A DNA stretch of 64,000 nucleotides from 14-2 sp963628035 (lineage in GTDB: Bacteria; Bacillota; Clostridia; Lachnospirales; Lachnospiraceae): positions 6,570 to 70,569 of the forward strand of contig CAVGED010000002.1 in assembly GCA_963628035.1 (NCBI GenBank). Reading direction: 5' to 3'. The stretch's first letter is position 1; every line of letters begins with the position of its first letter. Position numbers and translations under genes: made by a program. The notes beneath the pieces are model-generated. The model saw only the letters and a list, made by a program, of their open reading frames with translations, was not told the DNA's origin and did not search any database. Below, one piece after another: positions 41,130-50,976 of this stretch.

Positions 41130-42917
41130 TCAATTTTTTACCATCTCCCGCACCGCCCGCCGTACCGCAAGGATATTCCGGGGTGAAACGGACAGCTCAT
41201 CGATTCCCATAGCCAGGAATTCCCCGGTAAGGCTCACGTCCGCAGCCAGCTCTCCGCAGATTCCCACCCAGATTCCTGCCTTATGGGCATTCTTAACTGT
41301 CATGGCAATGAGTTCAAGCACTGCCGGATGATGGGCGTCATAATAATCTGCCAGACCGGCATTCTGCCGATCGGCAGCCAGGGTATACTGGGTCAGGTCG
41401 TTGGTTCCGATACTGAAAAAATCCACTTCCCGTGCCAACTCCTCGCTGATCAGGGCCGCCGCAGGTGTCTCGATCATGATCCCCTGCTCCGGCCTGCGAT
41501 AGTCCACGCCTGCTTCCCTAAGTTCCGTCTCCACCTGGCGAACGATCTCCCGGATCCTGTGTATCTCTTCCGCGCTGATGATCATGGGATACATCACCGC
41601 CACCTGTCCGAAGGCCGCTGCCCGGAATATGGCCCGTAGCTGAATCTTGAACACTTCCGGCCGGGCGAGGCTCACGCGGATTCCCCGGCAGCCCATGGCC
41701 GGATTCTCCTCCGGCTTAAGTCCGAAGTATTCGCAAGCTTTATCCGCTCCGATGTCCATGGTCCGAATGATCACCCGTTTTCCTTCCATGGCCTGCACAA
41801 TTCTTTTGTATACAGCAAACTGCTCCTCTTCATCGGGCCAGTCGTTTCTTCCCAGATACAGGAATTCACTGCGAAAAAGACCAATCCCTTCCGCATCGTT
41901 ATCAATCGCTGCGGCGAGATCCTCCTCCCCGCCGATATTGGCATACAACAGAACCTTCTGCCCGTCCGGCGTACAGGTTTCCTTTCCTTTTAATGCATAC
42001 AGCTCCTCTTCCTGCGCCCGCATATCACGAGCGCGCCGCTGCATATCTGCAAGGGTCCTCTCATCCGGATTCAGATAGAATGTCCCGTTGGTGCCATCTA
42101 CGATTCCGATCGTTTGTTCTGCGATCCCGCTGTCCCCATCGACAGGTTCGATTCCGGCATTTACGCCCCCATTATCCGCATGTGCGCTCTCTCTGTCTTC
42201 TATCTCCTTCAGCGGGATATCTGCGTTAACCACCGCCGGAATCCCCATGGCTCTGGCAAGGATCGCCACATGGGAATTGGGGGAGCCTCCGGCTGTAACA
42301 AAGGCCAGCAGCTTGCTCTTGTCGAGCTGTACGGTCTCCGACGGCAAAAGATTCTCTGCAAGCAAAATGTAGGGCTCTTCCGCCCCATCCAACGTCGCAT
42401 CGGTGCTCTTTCCGCCCGCTTCTTCCAACGCTTCACTGGTACCCTTCTCGTCCGTTTCATCCAGCGCTTCCAGCACCCGTTCTGACACATCGATAATATC
42501 CGCCGCGCGTTCCTTCATATATGCATCATCCATCCCTGCAAACAACGCCGCAAGCTGATCGCGTGTCTTTGCCACAGCATATGCGGCGTCAGCATGTTCC
42601 TTCCGAATGATACTTCTCACAGAATCGCCAAACTGACTATCCTCCAGCATCATCTGATACACCTCGAAGATAGCCGCCTGCTCCGACCCTGCCTCCCGCG
42701 TGGCTCTCTCCCCAAGCTGCTCCAGTTGCCTTTTTGCTTTCCCGACCGCACGTTCATAACGGGCAAGCTCTGTGTCACTGTCCGCAGTCCCCGCATAAGG
42801 GTGATCCGTTACCTCCGAATCCGCCGTGTCCGCATAAGGGCCGTTTTCTCTTCGATATACTTTTATTCTCCCAATCGCAATTCCAGGCGACACGCCTGTG
42901 CCATGATATCTCTCCAT
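41130..42917 (-). CDS. ptsI: PTS Enzyme I (phosphoenolpyruvate-protein phosphotransferase)
   Basis: 595 residues from an ATG at 42917 with AGGGGGAGAAGC upstream; an earlier in-frame start lacks a site. GVSPGIAIG opens the protein, the active-site His is in SPNSHVAILAR near 215 and the C-terminal TIM barrel has GIGLFRSEFLY, GCRGIRVSL, FFSIGTNDLTQY and the GICGELAAD Cys loop. It transfers phosphate from PEP to HPr. It is longer than usual before the barrel because of acidic insertions near residues 20-40, 155-175 and 245-270. Promoter TTGACT (42992-42997), 17 bases, TATAAT (42969-42974). No PTS gene is adjacent. Confidence 0.87.
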   Translation of the reverse strand: MERYHGTGVSPGIAIGRIKVYRRENGPYADTADSEVTDHPYAGTADSDTELARYERAVGKAKRQLEQLGERATREAGSEQAAIFEVYQMMLEDSQFGDSVRSIIRKEHADAAYAVAKTRDQLAALFAGMDDAYMKERAADIIDVSERVLEALDETDEKGTSEALEEAGGKSTDATLDGAEEPYILLAENLLPSETVQLDKSKLLAFVTAGGSPNSHVAILARAMGIPAVVNADIPLKEIEDRESAHADNGGVNAGIEPVDGDSGIAEQTIGIVDGTNGTFYLNPDERTLADMQRRARDMRAQEEELYALKGKETCTPDGQKVLLYANIGGEEDLAAAIDNDAEGIGLFRSEFLYLGRNDWPDEEEQFAVYKRIVQAMEGKRVIIRTMDIGADKACEYFGLKPEENPAMGCRGIRVSLARPEVFKIQLRAIFRAAAFGQVAVMYPMIISAEEIHRIREIVRQVETELREAGVDYRRPEQGIMIETPAAALISEELAREVDFFSIGTNDLTQYTLAADRQNAGLADYYDAHHPAVLELIAMTVKNAHKAGIWVGICGELAADVSLTGEFLAMGIDELSVSPRNILAVRRAVREMVKN

Positions 42918-42968
42918 GCTTCTCCCCCTGGGACACTTCCTTGATTCTTTGATTGCATTCATGCTAAC

Positions 42969-42997
42969 ATTATATATTTACATTTTCTAACAGTCAA
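42969..42997 (-). promoter_or_regulatory. ptsI promoter
   Basis: Minus strand TTGACT (42992-42997), 17 bases, TATAAT (42969-42974), about 50 bases before the start. Confidence 0.7.
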
Positions 42998-43041
42998 TTA
43001 TTTTGTGGATATCGGGAAACACGTCCATCCCAAACAGTGAC

Positions 43042-43079
43042 AAAAAAACCGGGGAACCAGCTTACGTCGATTCCCCGGT
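43042..43079 (-). terminator. terminator of the glycan operon
   Basis: Minus strand stem ACCGGGGAA (43071-43079) with TTCCCCGGT (43048-43056) followed by TTTTTTT. It lies about 75 bases after the GH38 stop and closes the operon that begins near 63.8 kb. Confidence 0.82.
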
Positions 43080-43153
43080 CTATTCCTTTTAAACTTCGAT
43101 ACCCGCTATCCATCTCCTTTCCTGTCCCTGCATCCATTTTCATAAATATATCC

Positions 43154-45898
43154 CTACCTCTGGATATACAAGGTCACCACTTGCTTAGCTCCTACCTCCA
43201 TCTTAATACAGTTGCTTCCCAGATATTCCTTCTCGTTCTCTGCCATGTTGGTTCTGTAAATCTCGCCCTCTGCAGTAACAGAAGCAATCTCTTTCTCCAC
43301 CCCATAATTATAAAACCGGAAAATAACCCCGCTGCGGTCCTCGCCAAGCTTTAAAGCAGATACCGTAAGATTTCTGCCATCCAACAAAACCTGTGGCTGA
43401 TTCTGTCTTAGCCACACATCCGGGTAAGCCTCCGGCAGATAGAAAAGCTCGCTGAGCCGCGTATCCTGTACTGCTGTTCTTCCGCCTGTAAACCGCTTTC
43501 GGTCTGCCGGAACACACATCGCCTTTAAAGGGGTACGAAATGCCTTCACATATTGTGGCAGTTGTGCCTCATATACAGAGCCATTGTATCCCACAAATGC
43601 AAGCCGACCACTGATTTCCCGTAGGCATTGATTGGCGGGGCAATTCCACTGTCGGCCCCCGCCGGGTTTCAAATTCCATTCCCGGTTGATCACTCCGGTA
43701 CTCCGCACCAAAGTCAGTGCAAGAGTGCCCGGCTTCAAATGCTCTGCCTCGTGCGCTCCCTCCGTAAGAACCGCAATTCCTTTCCCTTTCTCTTCCAGAG
43801 AAACAAAGGAAGTATTTGGAAATGCCTGACTGATGGGATCAACCCACCAGTGAGCATCCTCACGCTCCATGATATCAAAGGGTGTATCGGCCATACAGGA
43901 TGCCTTTAAAAATCCACTGTTCACCAACAGACGCAGTCGATGATCCTTACAGGTATTTAAAATCCGATAATTCAGTATCAGCATTTCATCTGTAGACTTT
44001 AATTCCAGAATGATTTCTGCTGTTACGGCACTCGTCTCACCGCTCCTCTTTTCATCCTGAAAATCATAGCAAACAGGCAATTTCAATTCCCAGGTAATCT
44101 TCACACGGCCAACGAGCACATTCTGCTCTATGATTTCTACTTTTGGTGCAAAATCTCTGGAGGAAACTGCTGTATCATGGGCATCGTAATAATTGTAGCT
44201 GTCACCCCGGTCTGCCTTATCCTCAAAAGCAAGAACATCTTCAAAGGAAAGTCCCCTTTGCTTGAAGCAGACATCCACCCGGCCTCTCTCATTTACAACT
44301 GCCCGAATGAAATCATTTTCTAGTATCGCGCAGACATTCTCCTTTTCTTTTGACCTAAGAACAATATCTTTTGCATAAGAAACCTCGCTCTTCGCCGGAA
44401 GAACCATGATTCCCTTTACCGAATAAGGCTGTACATCATTCACCTTAACATATACAAGGTATCGATCCACCCAGATTCTTCCGGGCAGATTTAACGGCGA
44501 GAACACATCACGTTCCACAGTCTCCTTTGAAATAACAGCATATTCCACCGACTTTCCATCCGCATCCTCCAGCCGGAAATTCTCTATCTTATCCTCCGCG
44601 ATAAAGTCCAGCTCCAGCTTTACAACGCCCGACAGTTGTACATCTGTAGTATTGACCACATTGATATAATATTTGCCGTCAGGGAATTTTTTCAAAATGT
44701 CATTGTGGTAACATAACTCCGTCATTCCTCGTTCATACATTTCCTCTATGAACTCACCCAGCCGTTCAAAATTGTCCTCCATATGTTTGTGTACTTCATC
44801 TCTGGAGCAACCACAGATGGAATCATGCGGATGATTCTGTATCAGCTTCTTCCATCCGTAGCGAAGCTGGTCATATGGATATACTCCCTTGCAGCCCGCA
44901 AGCTCAAGCATCGCGTAGAGCGGCTCCAGATTCTGTTCAAACGCATTCTGCAGGCGCACATTGGCCACCTTCAGATAATGACGTGAGGACAAGGTTCCGG
45001 AAAGAATATCCCAGTGGTGTCCCCGCCGAAGCTCCCCCTTATACACCGGGAGCTCTTTTTGCTGTCGGTAAAGACTTTCCTTTACCTCCTGCATATACTG
45101 CTCCATGGTACACTGCTTCATGACTGCCGAATCACCATATGCCTCATTATAGTCTTTGATAGCTTCCAAAACAGTATCCTGGGGTTCCAGATGATCCACC
45201 CCATTCATCAGAAGATAAACCTCCGTTGCGATCATACCGTCATATTCCCGTTCGATCAGGTCTGTCAGAATCCTGGCCTTTTCCACATCCTCCGGGATGC
45301 GCTGCGCGTTGTTGTAAAACAGGCGCATATTGACCGCCAATACTCTGGATCCATCTGCTCCTTCCCATTGAAGCTCTATAGGGGAAGCGCATCGATATAC
45401 ATTTCCTCCCTCATCCTTTGCATAAGTAGACAAACCTCTGGCAAACAGGAAATTATCTATACCGAAATTATTCAGTATCTGCGGCATCTGGGAAATGTGT
45501 CCGAACTGATCCGGCGCATACCCTACCATGGCGCAGGCTCCAAACTGGTTTGCCAGCTTAATGCCTTCAAGAAGATTCCGTATTGTTGCCTCGCCGCTGG
45601 TCAGGAAGAAATCATTCTGCAGATACCATGGACCAACAATAATATTTCCGTCAGAAATCAGTTTTTCCAAAATTCCCCTGTTCTGGGGACGAATATCTAG
45701 ATAATCCTCCAGCACGATCGTCTGCGCATCCAAGTGAAACACATACTCCGGATACCGGTCGATCAATAAGATCAACCGGTCGATTAAATCCACAAGCCTT
45801 AAGCGGAATTTTTCAAAAGGAAAATACCACTCTCTGTCCCAATGGGTATGGGATATTACACAAAATACCCGTTTCTTTTCTTTTTTCATACCTTCCAT
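43154..45898 (-). CDS. GH38 alpha-mannosidase
   Basis: 914 residues from an ATG at 45898 with GGGGAGGG upstream; longer frames have weaker signals. Zinc-site HTHWDREWY is near residue 18, and the family's nucleophile motif GYAPDQFGHISQMPQIL is near 130. HLDAQTIVLEDYL, GGYLMNGVDHLEPQ-like and the C-terminal beta domains complete the fold. There is no signal peptide, so it acts inside the cell on imported mannosides. It is the last gene of the operon, downstream of a giant lipoprotein with a phosphoesterase. Confidence 0.85.
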   Translation of the reverse strand: MEGMKKEKKRVFCVISHTHWDREWYFPFEKFRLRLVDLIDRLILLIDRYPEYVFHLDAQTIVLEDYLDIRPQNRGILEKLISDGNIIVGPWYLQNDFFLTSGEATIRNLLEGIKLANQFGACAMVGYAPDQFGHISQMPQILNNFGIDNFLFARGLSTYAKDEGGNVYRCASPIELQWEGADGSRVLAVNMRLFYNNAQRIPEDVEKARILTDLIEREYDGMIATEVYLLMNGVDHLEPQDTVLEAIKDYNEAYGDSAVMKQCTMEQYMQEVKESLYRQQKELPVYKGELRRGHHWDILSGTLSSRHYLKVANVRLQNAFEQNLEPLYAMLELAGCKGVYPYDQLRYGWKKLIQNHPHDSICGCSRDEVHKHMEDNFERLGEFIEEMYERGMTELCYHNDILKKFPDGKYYINVVNTTDVQLSGVVKLELDFIAEDKIENFRLEDADGKSVEYAVISKETVERDVFSPLNLPGRIWVDRYLVYVKVNDVQPYSVKGIMVLPAKSEVSYAKDIVLRSKEKENVCAILENDFIRAVVNERGRVDVCFKQRGLSFEDVLAFEDKADRGDSYNYYDAHDTAVSSRDFAPKVEIIEQNVLVGRVKITWELKLPVCYDFQDEKRSGETSAVTAEIILELKSTDEMLILNYRILNTCKDHRLRLLVNSGFLKASCMADTPFDIMEREDAHWWVDPISQAFPNTSFVSLEEKGKGIAVLTEGAHEAEHLKPGTLALTLVRSTGVINREWNLKPGGGRQWNCPANQCLREISGRLAFVGYNGSVYEAQLPQYVKAFRTPLKAMCVPADRKRFTGGRTAVQDTRLSELFYLPEAYPDVWLRQNQPQVLLDGRNLTVSALKLGEDRSGVIFRFYNYGVEKEIASVTAEGEIYRTNMAENEKEYLGSNCIKMEVGAKQVVTLYIQR

Positions 45899-46033
45899 AT
45901 CAGAAGAACCCTCCCCACTCACGACTATCCTCTTCGGTCTCATTTCCAATGTCGTTCAACCCTGATACCGTGACAATATCGTTTTCATCAAAGCAAATAT
46001 ATTCCATTTGTGGTTCCTCATACTTTATCATCT

Positions 46034-49000
46034 TCATTTGTTCCCTCCAATCCCCATCTGAACAGTCTTGCATGCCATCGTTCCTTCTACAAGAGTTCCA
46101 TCCAATGTGATCCAGTACGGTGTAACGCTAATCTCTGTTGCAAAACTATTCTTTGGAACATTCTTGATGGTATATGTCTTAAAAAAGGTAGACTGCGGCG
46201 AGAACTCCTCTTCCGGCACATACGTCATCAATTCACTCGTACCTATTGCATATAGCTTTGTATACACAGTCCGACTGCCGGTTACCACTTCCTTCGTGCT
46301 TCCCGCCACCTGAATCTTAAAACCAATTTCTCTATATTTAAGGGAATCTGCTGTTGTAACGAAACGAATGTCCGTTTTCTCACTTTCTGCCGTAGTTCCT
46401 GCCTTAATCTGCGCCTTTACCGTCAATATCTCTGCGTCCACAAACTTGGCATAAGCTGTCTTGACCGTTCCCTCAGTCAGTGCATTTTCACAGTCTTCAT
46501 CTGTGAACCAGCCGGCAAATACATATCCCTTCGGCACATCCTCCGGTGCTGTGCCCAACGCAAAATCATTTTCCATATACGCTTTCACGATCGGTGCACA
46601 TGTCTCTACTCTGTTCTCCAGTGCAATGTCATTGGACTTTCTCTCACCATTCAGATCGATCGGACTAAAGGATCGATTTCCATACTGAGGTGAAAAATAT
46701 TGCACGTCCACCTTCGTTCCATCCTTACTAAAGCGCAGGATACTGAGCATTCCGAGCGCCTTTCCCGTGAAGTAGCCACTATCCAGATCTTCCAGATCCT
46801 GTGCGTTGATCATCAAGGCCGGAACCGTATCCCCGTTGCTATTTATCTCGTTTTTCTGTACAATAGCACCGGTTCCATTGGTGCTGTGGCCGCAAAGGAT
46901 CAACTTTATATTCGAATAATCCTTTAGCTGCTCCCAGATATAAGCCGTATTATCGCCAAGTCGGTCTTCCCCGTCTCCATCCTTGAAGCAGGACCTGTCT
47001 TCCCCGCAATAAGCCCCACTCCCATTGATATATCCATGTGTCGTGAAGATCACATTGTCAAGCGGATACTGTTCCAGAATTGTTTTGGCCCAGGCGACCA
47101 CGCTCCTTCGCGGATAATACTCCAACTGCAGAACCATCCACTTCTCACCGTTGACATCAAAGCGGTAATACGAATTCTCCGTAGTACTTATCCCAGCCGG
47201 ATCCTCGTAGGAACCTGCATAGGTATCTGCCGCCTTTGTCCTCATGATATAGTCCTTGCCAAAATAACTCTGGTACATGCTGGAGTCACGACTTGTCTTA
47301 CTCCAGTCATAATCATGGTTTCCCGCCATATTGCTCCATGACACCAGACTTGTAAACTTATCAAAGCCCAACATGGAATTGTCAAGCTGCCACGCAACAT
47401 TGTTCCAGGTCGTATCACCCGCACCGATCACATGCTTGATATTCTCCGTCTCGACGTTCTCTGCGATCCATTCCGACACCTTAAGCCACGTAGCATTATA
47501 ATTGTTTGTCAGATTCTGTATATCCGGGATAAATACCAACGACCAATACTCCTCCCCGACATTTGTTATGTCCTTCTCTTTCTCGGATTCAAAAGAAGTC
47601 CAGTCTTCTGCACGTGTCCCGCGAAATACCGCAGTATTTTCCTTTCCAGAACCATCCGGCATCTCTGCAAAGATATCCTCGCTGTCGCCCTTCAGATCCC
47701 AGCTTCCAATGCAGCTTTTTTCGTCATATCCACTGTAAATGCGGATATTTGCAATTCGTCCGTCAAACAGTTGTCCGCCGACTCCGTCGGCTCCGATCCG
47801 ATGTGCCGTCTGGAATGTAAGCCCGGCTGTCTCGCCCGTATCGCTCACCGCTTCGCATGTCTCATTAATATAAAAAGCAATTTTCCCGTCCTCGCTGCGT
47901 GCAGCCTTGATATCCATCCATTTTCCAGTGCGAATATCATAATCCAGCGTATATTGCCTGTTTCCCCAGATCAGTGCCGGATATCCCTCAGGCGTTATGA
48001 ACAGTGCATACGGATCCGTCTCTCCCTCTGCATTTATATTAGAAAAGATCATCTTATTTCCCGCAAGCTCTGCTATGTCTGTAAGCTCGCTTACGGTCAC
48101 CTGGTGGGGCTCTGTAACCGGGTTCTCGTTCAGAACGATCAGCTTTGCATCTGTAATGCGGAATGTGGTCTCCTCCTCGATCAGATATGGCAGATTCGAG
48201 CTCGACGTATCGGAATACCATCTCAGGTAATTCAGATTCGACATATCCAGCACCTTCGAAGCATTTCCATCAGAATTCAATCGATCCTTCAGCTTCAATT
48301 CCACATAATGCCAGCCCGGTGTTTCCAGTTCTGTCACACCTCTTGGATTAAGCATATAAAAAGTTGTCCCGCTGCTTGTCTTGTTTCCCAACTGGATACG
48401 TCCTACCGGTATCTTCGTACCTGTGGAATTATAAAACCAAAATCCGAGCGCAAGATCTGTCAGTTCACAATTTTCAAGCTGTATCGGAACAGAAACCGTA
48501 TTTTCGAACCCAAAACAGCCGCTGCCAGACACTGTCTCGTCGTAGGCCGGCACAACCACCTCTGCATAAGTCATCCCTGCAGCTCCCGGTGTATCCTCCT
48601 CGGTCGTCCTTCCCAATGTATGCTTCAACCCATAGAAAAAACTGCTGGTCGCAGTACGGATGGTACGATTGTTGTCCCACGCAACCAGCCATATGTCTGA
48701 CATGCCTATTGTGGTATTTTCTCCAAAGCTATTTCCAAACCAACGCAAATAATTCATTGCATGAGCATCAAAGTTGTCTCCGAGATTCGTTGCCTCATTT
48801 AACCTTAATTCTATGTAATTCCAGCCTTTCTTTACGGTAATATCAGCCGGATTCCACCAGATTTCCCTGCTGTCAACGCTCGCAGTACCGGGACTGCTCA
48901 GACCGATCCTTCCCCCTCCCGGCAACTGTCCGTCATAGGAGCTGTAGAACCAGAATGCGATAGCCAGGCTGTCCAGGCTCTGTTCCTGTGGGATCTCTGC

Positions 49001-50950
49001 GGTAAAGCTATGGTTAAAGGAATACTTTTTATCGCTTCCCATGTCCATCTTCACCCACGTCACTCCGACTCCCGGACCCCGGTCTGCTTCCGTTGTCCGC
49101 ATCAACGTTTGTGTTGGTATATTATTCGCATACCAATACCCGGAACGCGAAGTGGCATAACGGATCGTATCCACCACAGACGTATCCAGCGCTTCCTTTA
49201 AAACTACCAGCTTCACATCCGTGATACGAAAAACATTAGCCTCTGCCAGCGTGACATTATCGTCCGTATACAGACGTGCAAACCGGATATTGCGATAGTC
49301 CAGGCTTCCGTTAATTTCTTTGGAGTAATCGTCCAGACGCAATTCTACGTAATTCCAGCCCTTCTGTAGCTTCAGATAGTTCTGGCTATACCATACTCTG
49401 TCATTTGTTCCCTGCCATCCATTACTGGACAGGCTAAAGCCACCGCTCGGAAGTGCCGCACCAGTCTCGTTATATATCCAGAAGGAAACACCAAGATCCT
49501 TTTCCTGATATTTTTCTGAAATGCCAGGTGGTGTCACGCCCCTGTTTGCCGTCCGAAATCCAAATGCATTTCCCGCATTGACGGAAATCTCCGTATAAAC
49601 AGTCCCGGCTCCCGGTTCCTCTCCCTCTGCAGTCACACCGGTTGTCCCTGTATTGCCATAATTTATATTTGAGACTGCCTGATTCAATGGATCCCCCGCC
49701 GCAAGGAGTGTCCACTCCGTATCCTTGACTTCCTCCTCGTCCAAGACAATCAATTTGATGTCCGTAATCTTGTAACTCTCATCCTGCACCAACTGAGCCT
49801 CACACCAACGCACATAGTTCACATTGGAAAGCTCGAATCCCGGATCGCTCTCCCCGGAATAGGTATTCAGCGGAAGCGTGATATGATTCCATCCTTCTTT
49901 CACCTGAACCTTATTGGACATATCCCAATAAATTCTCTTCGTCCCATACTGTCCACTGCTTGACAGCTCTAAAATTCCAAGATCTTCGCCACCGTACTCT
50001 CCACAGAACCAGAAGTCAATCGCAATATCGCTTCTTTTATAGGTATCCGGTATTTTGATATCAAATTTCTTTTGCAATCCGAAGTTCTCTCCCTTCAGCA
50101 TTGCCATATCGACATACGCGGTTCCCACGGACGGTATCTCATCCCCACTCTGGGCCTCACTTTCCTCTATCGTATGGTACGTCGCTCTGCTGCCAATATC
50201 ATACCAGCCCCAATAAGTATCCTGTGCAGACCGAATCACCCATTCACTGACAGGCGCATCCATCTTGACACTCGCTTCAATCGTGTCCGGTGCGGCTGTA
50301 AGCTTCTCGTTCAGTTGCAGATGCGTATCATTCTTTCCCAGCAAGACACCGGCACTGTCTGTGTTTTTCAGTAACACCGAATAAAGCTTGATATCATTCT
50401 CTGCCACAACATCCGCCGTACTATTATAGATCCGAAAATATTGAATCGTTTCAGACAGATCAAAGGCTCCGGAGCCCTCTCCACTTCCCTCATAGTCGGT
50501 TGCACTCGACAGTCTCAGAACAATCTCATTTTCTCCCGGTTTTACAGACTGGCTTCCCAGATACCAGTTGATCTCTTTCTTATCACAGATCACATTCGTC
50601 AGTTCCACAAAGCTTTTCTTCAGGACAGACACTGCCGTTTCATCCTTCACCCACACCTTGATGGACAACTCCAGGTTATTTCTATCCTGAGAGCTCTCCG
50701 GCAGATTGATCCCCGCATCATTTTTGACAAAATAGATTCCTGATGTTCCTGAAATACTCTGTCCTCCGTCTGCGTGGAATATCTCCCACTCATCCTTAAG
50801 TACACTGTCGCTGCCTGCCGCCTCGCTTACGGCCTCCGCAGCTTTTACCATTTTGGTTTCCCCATGGTTCATGCTTCCCAGGCACCCCGCTACCATAGAT
50901 AACGCACAAACCAGCGCTATTGCTTTTCTTCGGCAACTTTGTTTCGCCAT
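46034..50950 (-). CDS. giant lipoprotein: repeated binding modules, LamG-like domain, metallophosphoesterase
   Basis: 1638 residues. The N-terminus has a lipoprotein signal (SMVAGC, Cys near 23). Residues 50-960 contain about five beta-sandwich modules of 140-180 residues, each with the pattern LSSxG...GWNYIELRL...NYLRW. A LamG-like domain follows near 980-1110 (YALFITPEGYPALIWG). The calcineurin-type phosphoesterase is near 1140-1400: IPDIQ, GAGDTTWNN, MAGNHDYDW, and CGHSTNG, all metal ligands present. An InlB-like AGWFTDEDCE repeat and an Ig-like end complete it. It follows the five-repeat protein in the operon and is probably on the cell surface. The module and LamG sequences resemble those of the 1603-residue protein at 59 kb. 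Confidence 0.75.
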   Translation of the reverse strand: MAKQSCRRKAIALVCALSMVAGCLGSMNHGETKMVKAAEAVSEAAGSDSVLKDEWEIFHADGGQSISGTSGIYFVKNDAGINLPESSQDRNNLELSIKVWVKDETAVSVLKKSFVELTNVICDKKEINWYLGSQSVKPGENEIVLRLSSATDYEGSGEGSGAFDLSETIQYFRIYNSTADVVAENDIKLYSVLLKNTDSAGVLLGKNDTHLQLNEKLTAAPDTIEASVKMDAPVSEWVIRSAQDTYWGWYDIGSRATYHTIEESEAQSGDEIPSVGTAYVDMAMLKGENFGLQKKFDIKIPDTYKRSDIAIDFWFCGEYGGEDLGILELSSSGQYGTKRIYWDMSNKVQVKEGWNHITLPLNTYSGESDPGFELSNVNYVRWCEAQLVQDESYKITDIKLIVLDEEEVKDTEWTLLAAGDPLNQAVSNINYGNTGTTGVTAEGEEPGAGTVYTEISVNAGNAFGFRTANRGVTPPGISEKYQEKDLGVSFWIYNETGAALPSGGFSLSSNGWQGTNDRVWYSQNYLKLQKGWNYVELRLDDYSKEINGSLDYRNIRFARLYTDDNVTLAEANVFRITDVKLVVLKEALDTSVVDTIRYATSRSGYWYANNIPTQTLMRTTEADRGPGVGVTWVKMDMGSDKKYSFNHSFTAEIPQEQSLDSLAIAFWFYSSYDGQLPGGGRIGLSSPGTASVDSREIWWNPADITVKKGWNYIELRLNEATNLGDNFDAHAMNYLRWFGNSFGENTTIGMSDIWLVAWDNNRTIRTATSSFFYGLKHTLGRTTEEDTPGAAGMTYAEVVVPAYDETVSGSGCFGFENTVSVPIQLENCELTDLALGFWFYNSTGTKIPVGRIQLGNKTSSGTTFYMLNPRGVTELETPGWHYVELKLKDRLNSDGNASKVLDMSNLNYLRWYSDTSSSNLPYLIEEETTFRITDAKLIVLNENPVTEPHQVTVSELTDIAELAGNKMIFSNINAEGETDPYALFITPEGYPALIWGNRQYTLDYDIRTGKWMDIKAARSEDGKIAFYINETCEAVSDTGETAGLTFQTAHRIGADGVGGQLFDGRIANIRIYSGYDEKSCIGSWDLKGDSEDIFAEMPDGSGKENTAVFRGTRAEDWTSFESEKEKDITNVGEEYWSLVFIPDIQNLTNNYNATWLKVSEWIAENVETENIKHVIGAGDTTWNNVAWQLDNSMLGFDKFTSLVSWSNMAGNHDYDWSKTSRDSSMYQSYFGKDYIMRTKAADTYAGSYEDPAGISTTENSYYRFDVNGEKWMVLQLEYYPRRSVVAWAKTILEQYPLDNVIFTTHGYINGSGAYCGEDRSCFKDGDGEDRLGDNTAYIWEQLKDYSNIKLILCGHSTNGTGAIVQKNEINSNGDTVPALMINAQDLEDLDSGYFTGKALGMLSILRFSKDGTKVDVQYFSPQYGNRSFSPIDLNGERKSNDIALENRVETCAPIVKAYMENDFALGTAPEDVPKGYVFAGWFTDEDCENALTEGTVKTAYAKFVDAEILTVKAQIKAGTTAESEKTDIRFVTTADSLKYREIGFKIQVAGSTKEVVTGSRTVYTKLYAIGTSELMTYVPEEEFSPQSTFFKTYTIKNVPKNSFATEISVTPYWITLDGTLVEGTMACKTVQMGIGGNK

Positions 50951-50976
50951 AACGTATCCTCCTTAGATATTAGAAA

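Noticed and set aside
47432..48700. 422-residue plus-strand frame
   Set aside because: Antisense to the giant phosphoesterase lipoprotein, Cys/Arg/Ile-rich and without ribosome site.
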